Shown here: in pieces, positions 37,395-45,890 of the stretch
Layout: every line of letters starts with the position of its first letter
Numbering within the stretch: the stretch's first letter is position 1
NCBI RefSeq assembly: GCF_017922435.1
Contig: NZ_VDEZ01000004.1
Location: 1 to 64,000 of the forward strand
DNA: 64,000 bases
Source of the DNA: Thalassospira sp. ER-Se-21-Dark
Lineage (GTDB): Bacteria; Pseudomonadota; Alphaproteobacteria; Rhodospirillales; Thalassospiraceae
Direction of reading: 5' to 3'
Notes under the pieces: model-generated
Databases searched by the model: none
Told to the model about the DNA's origin: nothing
The model's input: the letters and a program-made list of their open reading frames with translations, nothing else
Translations under genes and position numbers: made by a program

Positions 37395-37802
37395 CTAATC
37401 CGTGATCGGTGCCTTTTCTTCATGCGTCTTAAGCGCGTTCCATTCATCGTCGCTAAAGATGCGTGATCGGGTCAGGAAGCGTTTGCCTTCCGGGCCCTCC
37501 AGCGAAAACATGCCGCCGCGCCCGTCGACCACATCAATGATCAGTTGGGTATGACGCCAATATTCGAACTGCGCGCGCCCGATATAGAACGGGCTGCCTT
37601 CAATCTCGCCCAGCAGCACATCCTGATCACCGGTTTTGAATTCCCCGTCGGGAAAGCACATCGGCGCACTGCCATCGCAACAGCCGCCCGATTGGTGAAA
37701 CATCACCGGCCCGTGGATATCCTTGAGCTTCCTGATCAGCTCAATTGCGGCATCTGTCGCAACCACCCTGTCAGGCGCGTTTTCTGATCCAGTCAATGTC
37801 AC
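37395..37802 (-). CDS. DUF779 family protein
   Basis: A 135-residue soluble protein of the DUF779 family. The Cys-rich QSGGCCDGSAPMCFPDGEF segment near residues 38-56 is its hallmark and suggests metal or redox chemistry. It is regularly encoded beside acetaldehyde-type dehydrogenases, as here, 66 nt downstream of ald on the same strand, so it is likely co-transcribed from the sigma-54 promoter and accessory to aldehyde oxidation. The precise function is unknown. Confidence 0.9.
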   Translation of the reverse strand: MTLTGSENAPDRVVATDAAIELIRKLKDIHGPVMFHQSGGCCDGSAPMCFPDGEFKTGDQDVLLGEIEGSPFYIGRAQFEYWRHTQLIIDVVDGRGGMFSLEGPEGKRFLTRSRIFSDDEWNALKTHEEKAPITD

Positions 37803-37868
37803 CTCCTTCTTTGCGAAAGGCGACCGGACGCAAGGTTGGCCTCACGTCCGGCTGTGAAGAGGATCGGA

Positions 37869-39389
37869 TCAGAAGAAGCCCATCGGTTTCGGATCATAGG
37901 AAACCAGAAGGTTCTTGGTCTGCTGATAGTGGTTGAGCATCATCTTGTGGTTTTCACGCCCGATGCCCGATTGCTTGTAGCCACCAAAGGCCGCATGCGC
38001 CGGATAGAGGTGATAGCAGTTGGTCCACACACGACCGGCCTTGATTTCACGGCCAAAGCGATACGAGCGGTTGGCATCGCGGGTCCAGACACCAGCGCCA
38101 AGGCCATACAGCGTGTCATTGGCGATATGCAGCGCCTCGGCGTCGTCCTTGAAGGTGGTGGCCGAAACAACCGGGCCAAAGATTTCTTCCTGGAAAATCC
38201 GCATGCGGTTGTGACCCTTGAAGATGGTCGGCTGGATATAGAAACCATCAGAAAGGTCCCCGCCCAGATCGGCCTTGTCACCGCCACACAGGACTTCGGC
38301 ACCTTCCTGTTTGCCGATATCCAGATAGGACATGATTTTTTCCATCTGCTCGGTCGAGGCCTGCGCACCCATCATGGTGTCAGTATCAAGCGGGTTGCCT
38401 TGTTTGATGTTGGCAATACGCGACAGAACGCTATCCATGAACTTGTCATAGATGCTTTCCTGAATGATCGCGCGCGACGGGCAGGTGCAAACCTCACCCT
38501 GGTTAAGGGCAAACATCGCCATGCCTTCGGCAGCCTTTTGGCGGAAATCATCATCCGCCGCCATGATGTCTTCAAAGAAGATGTTCGGCGACTTGCCACC
38601 AAGTTCGAGGGTGACCGGAATGATGTTTTCCGATGCATATTGCATGATCAGGCGGCCGGTGGTGGTTTCACCCGTAAAGGCGACCTTGGCGACACGGTTG
38701 CTTTGTGCCAGCGGCTTGCCGGCTTCCACGCCAAAGCCCTGCACAACGTTGACCACACCCGCCGGGATCAGATCGGAAATCAGTTCCATCAGAACACAGA
38801 TCGATGCCGGGGTCTGTTCGGCCGGTTTCAGAACCACACAGTTCCCCGCGGCAAGGGCCGGGGCCAGTTTCCAGACCGCCATCAGGATCGGGAAGTTCCA
38901 TGGAATGATCTGGCCGACCACGCCAAGTGGCTCGTGGAAGTGGTAGGCGACGGTATTGTCGTCAATCTCGCCAAGCGAGCCTTCCTGTGCACGAATGGCA
39001 CCGGCGAAATAGCGGAAATGGTCAATGGCGAGTGGAATGTCGGCTGCCAGGGTTTCACGCACGGCCTTGCCATTGTCCCAGGTTTCAGCGACTGCCAGCA
39101 TTTCAAGATTGGCTTCCATGCGATCAGCAATCTTGTTGAGCATGTTGGCCCGTTCCGTGACCGAGGTCTTGCCCCAGGCCGGGAAGGCGGCATGTGCGGC
39201 ATCAAGGGCCTTTTCGATGTCTGCAGAGCTGGATCGTGCAACTTCGCAGAACGGCTTGCCATTTACCGGCGAGACATTTTCAAAATACTGACCCTTTGCA
39301 GGGGCCACCCATTCACCGCCAATGAAGTTTTCATAACGGGATTTGAAGCTGACCTTGCTGCCAGAGTCATTTGGATTCTTGTAGATCAT
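37869..39389 (-). CDS. aldehyde dehydrogenase (acetaldehyde type, ExaC/AldB-like)
   Basis: A 506-residue NAD(P)-dependent aldehyde dehydrogenase. The N-terminus [21 protein letters not shown], the catalytic Glu in [14 protein letters not shown] and the catalytic Cys in [11 protein letters not shown] match the acetaldehyde/ExaC branch. The ATG at 39389 has GAGGAACCC upstream; the 73-codon extension to 39608 is rejected because it lacks homology and runs through the sigma-54 promoter. It is expected to oxidise acetaldehyde made from ethanol and to be activated by the divergent AcoR-like regulator. Confidence 0.95.
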   Translation of the reverse strand: MIYKNPNDSGSKVSFKSRYENFIGGEWVAPAKGQYFENVSPVNGKPFCEVARSSSADIEKALDAAHAAFPAWGKTSVTERANMLNKIADRMEANLEMLAVAETWDNGKAVRETLAADIPLAIDHFRYFAGAIRAQEGSLGEIDDNTVAYHFHEPLGVVGQIIPWNFPILMAVWKLAPALAAGNCVVLKPAEQTPASICVLMELISDLIPAGVVNVVQGFGVEAGKPLAQSNRVAKVAFTGETTTGRLIMQYASENIIPVTLELGGKSPNIFFEDIMAADDDFRQKAAEGMAMFALNQGEVCTCPSRAIIQESIYDKFMDSVLSRIANIKQGNPLDTDTMMGAQASTEQMEKIMSYLDIGKQEGAEVLCGGDKADLGGDLSDGFYIQPTIFKGHNRMRIFQEEIFGPVVSATTFKDDAEALHIANDTLYGLGAGVWTRDANRSYRFGREIKAGRVWTNCYHLYPAHAAFGGYKQSGIGRENHKMMLNHYQQTKNLLVSYDPKPMGFF

Positions 39390-39765
39390 TTGGGTTCCTC
39401 CGAGATAACGGGCGATTTGCCGCCCGCATTTTTGATTATGACGATCCGTTACCCGCAAAGGTCGTGCCACTCGGCGATTTCGATGGCGGTTTGTCAGAAA
39501 GAACCTGTTTTTCAGATGGTTGCGCGTTCCCTGTCGACCCGAGGGTTTTGTGCCATCGGCATGACTGGAACAGGGCGATTGGCACAAATTGCTCCAAAAA
39601 TGGAACACTCACGGTTTTGCCGGATTTGGCGGACGAAACTGTTTGGCGTGGGGGATGTCAAATGTGTTACGATTTGGCCTGTGATCGGCTGTGGCAAAAG
39701 TCACGCACCGGAAAAATCCGGGCCAAAACAATGGCAAAAACACCGGCACAAGGGAGATAGCGTCT
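39390..39765. other. divergent ald / activator intergenic region
   Basis: 376 bp with the sigma-54 promoter of ald close to its start (39455-39469). The remaining 300 bp up to the activator gene would hold the upstream activator sites; several short TGG/CCA dyads occur (for example around 39576-39606) but none is strong enough to call. A Shine-Dalgarno GGGAGA precedes the activator start. Confidence 0.5.
39455..39469 (-). promoter_or_regulatory. sigma-54 promoter of ald-DUF779 operon
   Basis: The minus strand reads TGGCACG-ACCT-TTGC, a perfect match to the -24/-12 consensus TGGCACG-N4-TTGC. It lies 66 nt upstream of the ald start codon, and a sigma-54 enhancer-binding protein is encoded divergently, so function is strongly supported by context. 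Confidence 0.92.
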
Positions 39766-41667
39766 ATGTCAGGAAACATTCCCGGCGGACGGATAGAAGC
39801 AGCCCTGCAGCTGAGCGGCGGGGCGCAAAATCGTGCGGTGCTTGAAAGCTGGCAACGGTGTGAACAACGCTTTGGCCTGGCTCATGACACCCTGCGCCGT
39901 CCCGAAGTCATATCCGAAAGCCAGACCCGGCAACTGCGTGATCGCAACGGGCGGCTTTATCACCATGCCCATGACCTTGTGCGCACGCTGTATCGCAAGA
40001 TCGATGCATCCGGCTATGCGGTGTTTCTGACCGACAATAGCGGTGTGATCCTTGACAGTGTTGCGGCCCATTCGCTTTTGCCATCGTTTCGTACCAACGG
40101 CCTTTTGCCCGGCGCGGTCTGGAGCGAGGAGCGCGAAGGCACCAACGGTATTGGTACCTGTATTGTCGAAGGCCGCCCGATCACCATCCACAAGGACGAA
40201 CATTTCCTGGCCCAGCATTCGGTTCTGACCTGTACGGCCGCCCCGGTGTTTGATCCTGATGGCAAGGTGTGCTCGGTCCTGGATGTGTCGGCTGTGCGCG
40301 AAGATATCAAACGCCCCGATTGCCTGCGGGTGCGCGGCATGGTGGCTGATTATGCCGATGCGCTTGAACGTATCCTGTTCTTTGATGAACGCGCAGGCGA
40401 TGTGATCTTGCATCTGCATCCCGATGCCCGGCATGTCGGATCGACCCGCGATGCGATGATTTCGATTGCGTCTGACGGCACGATCAGCGGCGCGACCTCG
40501 ACTGCGCGGCGCATTCTGGCGGCGTGCGACAATTCCGCCAATATCGCCGATATGTTCGAGATGGATGTCGATAACCTGATTGCCAAACTGGCAAGCCCGG
40601 ACGGGCAGGGACCATCTGCAACCCCGCTTAATATCGCGGGCGGCGGGGTTTTGTTTGGCAGTGTCACCATCCCGCAACGGATGCGCCGCCGTTATGTCGG
40701 GCGTTCAACACCGGTGGCGCGCAAGACGCCATCCTTACCAGCCCGAAGCACGACCGACATCCCGGACAAGGACGCCGCCCTTCGGCGTATTTTTGAAATC
40801 GGAACGCGGCTTCATGCGCGTGACATCAATGTTCTGATGTCTGGCGAAACTGGCAGCGGCAAGGAATATCTGGCCCGCCACATTCATGATGCCACCCTTG
40901 GCAAATCAAAGGCCTTTGTTGCGATCAACTGTGCCGCCCTTCCCGAAGGACTGATTGAAAACGAACTGTTTGGTCATGCCGGTGGGGCCTTTACCGGGGC
41001 CGCGCGCGACGGTTTTGGTGGTCGCATCCGCGAGGCCAATGGCGGCACGCTGTTCCTCGATGAAATTGGTGACATGCCGCTTGCCGCCCAAGGGCGTCTG
41101 TTGCGTGTCCTTGAAAGTCGCACGGTCGAACCGCTTGGCAGCACCAAGGCGGTGCCGGTCGATTTTCGCCTGATCTGTGCCAGCAATGTCGATCTTAATG
41201 CGGCGGTGGCCGAGGGCAAATTCCGTGAAGACTTGCTCTATCGGATCAAGGGCGCGCGCCTTGCCGTGCCGCCTTTGCGCGAACGAAGCGATCTTGCCGA
41301 TCTGATCGGGCGGCTTTTGGCGGTTTTGTCAGATGAGTATGTCCAGTGCGAAGACGATGTTCTGGCCTTGCTGACAGGGCATCGCTGGCCAGGCAATGTG
41401 CGCGAGCTGATCAATGTTTTGCAATATGCCGTGGTGTTCGCCGAATATGGTGTGATTGAACGACATCATCTGCCGGATGATTTTTCCCCGACGCAGGCCG
41501 ATGAAACGCCTTCGCCGCGCCAGACCATGGCACGGGCCGAGGCCGATGCATTACGCCAGCTTCTTGAAGATCAGAAATGGCATATCAGCAACACCGCCAA
41601 GGCGCTTGGTATCGGGCGCAATACGCTTTATCGGCGGATGGCCCGCCTTGGGATAGAGCGGTGCTGA
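39766..41667 (+). CDS. sigma-54-dependent activator, AcoR-like
   Basis: A 633-residue enhancer-binding protein. An N-terminal GAF-type sensor (residues about 60-200: WSEEREGTNGIGTCIVEGRP, LTCTAAPVFDPDGKVCSVLD) is followed by an AAA+ domain with Walker A GETGSGKEYLAR, the sigma-54 contact loop GAFTGA and Walker B GGTLFLDEIGD. The end is a Fis-type HTH (ISNTAKALGIGRNTLYRRM). The ATG at 39766 has GGGAGA upstream and is preferred over 39691. It is divergent from ald, which carries a sigma-54 promoter, so it most likely activates ald-DUF779 in response to an aldehyde, alcohol or acetoin-like signal. Confidence 0.94.
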   Translation: MSGNIPGGRIEAALQLSGGAQNRAVLESWQRCEQRFGLAHDTLRRPEVISESQTRQLRDRNGRLYHHAHDLVRTLYRKIDASGYAVFLTDNSGVILDSVAAHSLLPSFRTNGLLPGAVWSEEREGTNGIGTCIVEGRPITIHKDEHFLAQHSVLTCTAAPVFDPDGKVCSVLDVSAVREDIKRPDCLRVRGMVADYADALERILFFDERAGDVILHLHPDARHVGSTRDAMISIASDGTISGATSTARRILAACDNSANIADMFEMDVDNLIAKLASPDGQGPSATPLNIAGGGVLFGSVTIPQRMRRRYVGRSTPVARKTPSLPARSTTDIPDKDAALRRIFEIGTRLHARDINVLMSGETGSGKEYLARHIHDATLGKSKAFVAINCAALPEGLIENELFGHAGGAFTGAARDGFGGRIREANGGTLFLDEIGDMPLAAQGRLLRVLESRTVEPLGSTKAVPVDFRLICASNVDLNAAVAEGKFREDLLYRIKGARLAVPPLRERSDLADLIGRLLAVLSDEYVQCEDDVLALLTGHRWPGNVRELINVLQYAVVFAEYGVIERHHLPDDFSPTQADETPSPRQTMARAEADALRQLLEDQKWHISNTAKALGIGRNTLYRRMARLGIERC

Positions 41668-41765
41668 CCCGTTAAACAGGGCCTTGGGCGGATTTTGCGA
41701 ATGTTTTCGTTGTAGGGCGTGCCGTTATTGTTTTAAGTAACGGCAGGGCTTTACAGGATATTTTC

Positions 41766-43700
41766 ATGTGTGGAATTGCCGGTTTATGGCTGTCTGATCA
41801 AGCTGATGCAACGGGCTTGGGCGATCGTGTGTCGCGCATGAATGATGCGCTGTATCACCGTGGTCCCGATGGCGGTGATGTCTGGCTTGATGAGCAAGAA
41901 GGTATTGCCCTCGGGCAGCGCCGCCTGGCCATCATTGATCTTTCCGATGCCGGCAAACAGCCGATGCATTCCGCCAATGGCCGCTATGTCATGGTTTACA
42001 ATGGCGAGATCTATAACGCCCCGGAACTGCGTGAAAAGCTGGCAGGCGCCAATATTTCATGGCGCGGCCATTCCGATACCGAAGTCATCCTTGAATGCAT
42101 TGCCCATTGGGGGCTGCGCGACACCATCAAGCGCCTGATTGGCATGTTTGCCATTGCGCTTTGGGACCGGCAGAAAAAGAAGCTTTTCCTTGTGCGTGAC
42201 CGGCTCGGCATCAAGCCGCTTTACTGGTCGCGCTATGACGGCCATATCGGTTTTGCCTCCGAGGTCAAAGGATTGCTGGCAGGCGACGCCATCTCGCGTG
42301 AGGTCAATCAGGCCGGCCTTGATGCCTATTTGCGCTTTGGCTATATGCCTTCCGGGCTTTCGATCTATGCCCATGCCAAGATGCTGAAACCCGGCCACAT
42401 CCTTGAAATTTCCTCGCATGATCAGGCGACCGAAACGGCCTATTGGTCGGTCGAGGATGCGGTCCTGACTGGGCAGACACATGCCTGGAGCGGGGATGAT
42501 CAAAGCGCGATTGACGCGCTAGAGGATCTGCTGCGTGATGCAGTCCAGCGCCGCATGGTGGCGGACGTGCCATTGGGCGCGTTCCTGTCGGGCGGGATTG
42601 ATTCCTCGACCGTCGTTGCCCTGATGCAGTCGGTGTCAGATCGACCGGTCAAAACATTTTCCGTCGGTTTCGAGGACGAGGCCTTTAACGAGGCTGCCTT
42701 TGCCGGTGAGGTCGCCAAGCATCTCAAGACCGATCATACCGAGCTTTATGTCACGCCCAAGGATGCGCTTGATCTGGTGCCGAAACTCTCGGAAACCTAT
42801 GACGAGCCGTTCTTTGACAGTTCCGCCATTCCGACCTATCTGATCTCCGCCCTGACGCGCAAGCATGTCACCGTGGCCCTGTCGGGTGACGGCGGGGATG
42901 AAACCTTTGGCGGGTATAACCGCTATTTGTGGGCCAAGCAGCTCAGCCGTGCCGCGGGCAGCATTCCATTTGGCAGCGGGCTTGTATCGCGCGGTCTCAC
43001 CATGCTGTCGCCCGAACAGTGGGACAAGCTTGTCGGGTTGATGCCGGGCAAGAAATCGACCAGTGCGATTGGCGATAAAATCCACAAGGCGGCTCCGCTT
43101 TTGGCGATCCGTGATGATATTGATCGCTATCAGGCGCTGATTTCCCTGTTTGATCCGGCAAAGCTGCGCGGTAATCGCGGGTCGGCCAAGAAATTCCGTG
43201 TGCCCGGGGAAATGTTCTCTCGTAACCGACATCTTGATTATGTGTCCTCGATGCAGGCGATGGATACGATGATGTATATGGTCGATGATGTTCTGACCAA
43301 GGTGGACCGCGCATCGATGGCCAATTCGCTTGAAGTGCGCGTGCCGTTCATTGATCACCGGGTGATCGAGTTTGGCTGGCGTTTGCCGGCACGGCTTAAG
43401 ATGAATGGATCGGTGGGGAAATATGCCCTGCGTCAGATCCTGTATAAATATGTGCCGCGCGAAATGATTGACCGGCCCAAGACCGGCTTTGGTGTGCCGT
43501 TGGCGCAATGGCTGCGGGGGCCGCTCAATGAATGGATGGGTGATCATCTGGCAAATGAGGCGCTTTATACCGATTTCGGGCTGGATCGTCGCCAGATCGA
43601 AAAACTGCGTTCGGAGCATATGTCGGGCAAGCGCAATTGGGGCCATCAGCTGTGGACCATTTCGATGTTGTCTGACTGGCAGAAACGCTGGCTGGCCTGA
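41766..43700 (+). CDS. asnB: asparagine synthase (glutamine-hydrolysing)
   Basis: A 644-residue two-domain enzyme. The class II glutaminase domain starts directly with nucleophile Cys2 (MCGIAGLW), with LYHRGPDGG and MVYNGEIYN. The synthetase domain has the PP-loop FLSGGIDSSTVVALM and SGDGGDETFGGY. Length and motifs fit the amidotransferase-1 AsnB group often linked to polysaccharide genes, but no such genes are adjacent here. It is monocistronic with its own terminator. Confidence 0.94.
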   Translation: MCGIAGLWLSDQADATGLGDRVSRMNDALYHRGPDGGDVWLDEQEGIALGQRRLAIIDLSDAGKQPMHSANGRYVMVYNGEIYNAPELREKLAGANISWRGHSDTEVILECIAHWGLRDTIKRLIGMFAIALWDRQKKKLFLVRDRLGIKPLYWSRYDGHIGFASEVKGLLAGDAISREVNQAGLDAYLRFGYMPSGLSIYAHAKMLKPGHILEISSHDQATETAYWSVEDAVLTGQTHAWSGDDQSAIDALEDLLRDAVQRRMVADVPLGAFLSGGIDSSTVVALMQSVSDRPVKTFSVGFEDEAFNEAAFAGEVAKHLKTDHTELYVTPKDALDLVPKLSETYDEPFFDSSAIPTYLISALTRKHVTVALSGDGGDETFGGYNRYLWAKQLSRAAGSIPFGSGLVSRGLTMLSPEQWDKLVGLMPGKKSTSAIGDKIHKAAPLLAIRDDIDRYQALISLFDPAKLRGNRGSAKKFRVPGEMFSRNRHLDYVSSMQAMDTMMYMVDDVLTKVDRASMANSLEVRVPFIDHRVIEFGWRLPARLKMNGSVGKYALRQILYKYVPREMIDRPKTGFGVPLAQWLRGPLNEWMGDHLANEALYTDFGLDRRQIEKLRSEHMSGKRNWGHQLWTISMLSDWQKRWLA

Positions 43701-43706
43701 TTTAGT

Positions 43707-43743
43707 CTTACATCTTGGCCTTACATCTTGGCCTTACATCTTG
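43707..43743. repeat. 13-bp tandem repeat, nearly three copies
   Basis: CTTACATCTTGGC occurs at 43707 and 43720, and its first 11 bases again at 43733. It lies just after the asnB stop and ahead of its terminator, and is non-coding. Confidence 0.9.
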
Positions 43744-43763
43744 CGTGTTGCGCATTCTTTGAG

Positions 43764-43792
43764 CCCCGTCTGAACCTCAGGCGGGGTTTTTC
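43764..43792 (+). terminator. asnB terminator
   Basis: CCCCGTCTGA (43764-43773) pairs with TCAGGCGGGG (43777-43786) with a 3-nt loop, one mismatch inside the stem, followed by TTTTTC. Confidence 0.88.
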
Positions 43793-43978
43793 ATTTTCGT
43801 TCACGAATGAACGTTTTCTTTCCTGTGGTTGATTCGGGTTTATCAGGCATAACTGAAGTGTCTGCGTGCAAGAGGCGCATGGCTGTGTCGAATAAATGTC
43901 ACAATTCGAAACTTGAAAATTTTCGAAAATGAACTATTTTTCTCTCAAAGCATTTTCCTTTGGCGATGAGAGGCCCCC
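43793..43978 (+). promoter_or_regulatory. glpD upstream region with possible DeoR/GlpR-type dyads
   Basis: Contains CGTTCA-CGAA-TGAACG (43799-43814 region) and, closer to the gene, two TTCGAA-centred words (43905-43912 and 43921-43928) in an AT-rich setting. These resemble the TTTCG/CGAAA words near the DeoR gene at 63 kb and could be GlpR-type operators; this is inference. A Shine-Dalgarno GATGAGAGG precedes the ATG. Confidence 0.4.
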
Positions 43979-45523
43979 ATGGCTGGCACTTCAAACTATG
44001 ATCTGATCATTATCGGCGGCGGCATTAACGGTGCCGGGATTGCGCGCGATGCAGCGGGCCGGGGTCTTAAGGTGTTGCTGTGTGAAAAGGATGATCTCGC
44101 CAGTGCGACCTCGTCGGCCAGCACCAAGCTGATCCATGGCGGGTTGCGCTATCTGGAGCATTACGAGTTCCGTCTGGTGCGCGAAGCACTGACCGAACGC
44201 GAAGTGTTGCTGGATAATGCGCCGCATATTATCTGGCCGCTGCGCTTTGTGCTGCCGCACCGCAAGGATCTGCGTCCGGCCTGGATGATCCGTCTTGGTT
44301 TGTTCCTGTATGATCATCTTGGCGGACGTAAAAAGCTTCCGGCGTCCGAGGGCATTTCATTTGCCAAGCATGTCACGGGCGAGCCTTTACGTGATGATAT
44401 GACCAAGGGCTTTGTCTATTCTGATTGCTGGGTCGATGATGCGCGGCTTGTGGTCCTCAATGCGATGGACGCAAAGGACATGGGGGCAGAGATTTTGACC
44501 CGCACCGAATGTGTCGGAGCAAGCCGGTCAAATGATGGTTGGAACGTGACGCTGCGCGATCAGGAAACCGGCGAAAACCGTTCGGTGTCAGGCCGCATGT
44601 TGATCAATGCCGCCGGGCCGTGGTGTGCCGATCTGATCAATCCGGAAAACGGCGTGGTTAAATCCGACACCAAGGCCAACATCCGTCTGGTCAAGGGCAG
44701 CCACATCGTCGTGCCCAAGATGTTCGATCATGATTTCTGCTATATCTTCCAGAATGGCGATGGCCGCATTGTCTTTGCCATTCCCTATCAGGATGACTTT
44801 ACCCTGATCGGCACCACGGATGTTGACTTCAAGGGCGATCCGGCCAGGGTCAAGATTGATCAGGACGAGATCGATTACCTGTGCAAACTTGCCAGCGGCT
44901 ATTTCAAAAAGTCCGTCACGTCTGAGGATGTCGTTTGGACCTATTCCGGGGTGCGGCCGCTTTATGCCGGTGAAGGCGCGGAAGCAAACGCCTCCAAAGT
45001 GTCGCGCGATTACACCCTGAAACTGGAAGCAAACGGCCACAAGGCCCCGGCACTGCATGTGTTCGGTGGCAAAATCACCACCTATCGCAAGCTTGCCGAA
45101 CACGCGCTTCAGATCATCTCAAACGAACTCGGCACCAAGGATACCCCCTGGACGGCCAATGCCGTGCTGCCGGGTGGGGATTTCCCCAATGCATCCTATG
45201 AGGCGGCCTTTGCCGATTATGCCGCACGCTATGACTGGATGGATGCGGTGATGCTCAAACGTCTGCTGCGCGCCTATGGCACGCGGATCGAACAGATTGT
45301 TGGTGATGCAAAAACTGTCGGTGATCTTGGCAAATGTTATGGTCATGACCTCTATGAGGCCGAAGTCCGCTATTTGATCGAAAACGAATGGGTGCGTGAT
45401 CTAGATGACCTGATCTGGCGGCGCTCAAAACTTGGTCTGCGGTTGTCTGGCGATCAGGTCGCGGTCCTGCGCGAACGTCTGGCACAGGAAAAGCCAGATC
45501 ATAAATCGGTTGCCGCCGAATAA
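43979..45523 (+). CDS. glpD: aerobic glycerol-3-phosphate dehydrogenase
   Basis: A 514-residue FAD-dependent enzyme that oxidises glycerol-3-phosphate to dihydroxyacetone phosphate and passes electrons to quinone at the inner membrane. The FAD-binding motif is LIIIGGGINGAGIARDAAGRG; STKLIHGGLRYLEHYEFRLV and the HVFGGKITTYRKLAEHAL region are GlpD hallmarks. The convergent TfoX-domain gene ends 1 nt beyond its stop. No glpK or glpF is adjacent. Confidence 0.97.
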   Translation: MAGTSNYDLIIIGGGINGAGIARDAAGRGLKVLLCEKDDLASATSSASTKLIHGGLRYLEHYEFRLVREALTEREVLLDNAPHIIWPLRFVLPHRKDLRPAWMIRLGLFLYDHLGGRKKLPASEGISFAKHVTGEPLRDDMTKGFVYSDCWVDDARLVVLNAMDAKDMGAEILTRTECVGASRSNDGWNVTLRDQETGENRSVSGRMLINAAGPWCADLINPENGVVKSDTKANIRLVKGSHIVVPKMFDHDFCYIFQNGDGRIVFAIPYQDDFTLIGTTDVDFKGDPARVKIDQDEIDYLCKLASGYFKKSVTSEDVVWTYSGVRPLYAGEGAEANASKVSRDYTLKLEANGHKAPALHVFGGKITTYRKLAEHALQIISNELGTKDTPWTANAVLPGGDFPNASYEAAFADYAARYDWMDAVMLKRLLRAYGTRIEQIVGDAKTVGDLGKCYGHDLYEAEVRYLIENEWVRDLDDLIWRRSKLGLRLSGDQVAVLRERLAQEKPDHKSVAAE

Positions 45524-45524
45524 A

Positions 45525-45815
45525 TCAACGATTGCCCGTGAACTGTCGGGCCTGATCGCCGGATAGTTCGCGGCGCAAGGTGTCAAGCAGGGCCTTGAGT
45601 TCCTGCTTGCGTGCAGGTGTGATGTCACGCCAATCATGGCCGTGGATCGCCCCTTCAAGAGCATAGAGATAGTTCAGGCTGATTTTCTTTTCGCTGCCAA
45701 AGCGAAACAGAAGTCGGCGCGTGGTTTCCTCCACGCCCAACGCGCGCAATTGATCACGGGTTTTAATCCCGATTTCGCTCAGTTCACGCGATGATTTAGG
45801 CCCGATATTGCGCAT
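45525..45815 (-). CDS. TfoX/Sxy C-terminal domain protein
   Basis: A 96-residue protein matching the stand-alone TfoX C-terminal domain, a helix-hairpin-helix-like fold: MRNIGPKSSRELSEIGIKTR, LRALGVEETTRRLLFRF, NYLYALEGAIHGHDWRDI. The DNA-competence function of full-length Sxy cannot be assumed for this short form. The start has AAGGAAG upstream. It is convergent with glpD. Confidence 0.92.
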   Translation of the reverse strand: MRNIGPKSSRELSEIGIKTRDQLRALGVEETTRRLLFRFGSEKKISLNYLYALEGAIHGHDWRDITPARKQELKALLDTLRRELSGDQARQFTGNR

Positions 45816-45890
45816 GCTACTGCTTCCTTTCAGTCCCCAAACTGCGCTATGGTCGGTTTGTTTTCAACCGATTACCTCGACCGGTGCCCA

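Noticed and set aside
37836-39845. 669-residue plus-strand open frame antisense to aldehyde dehydrogenase
   Set aside because: No domain is recognisable, it covers a clear ALDH and the sigma-54 promoter; long antisense frames are common in GC-rich DNA.
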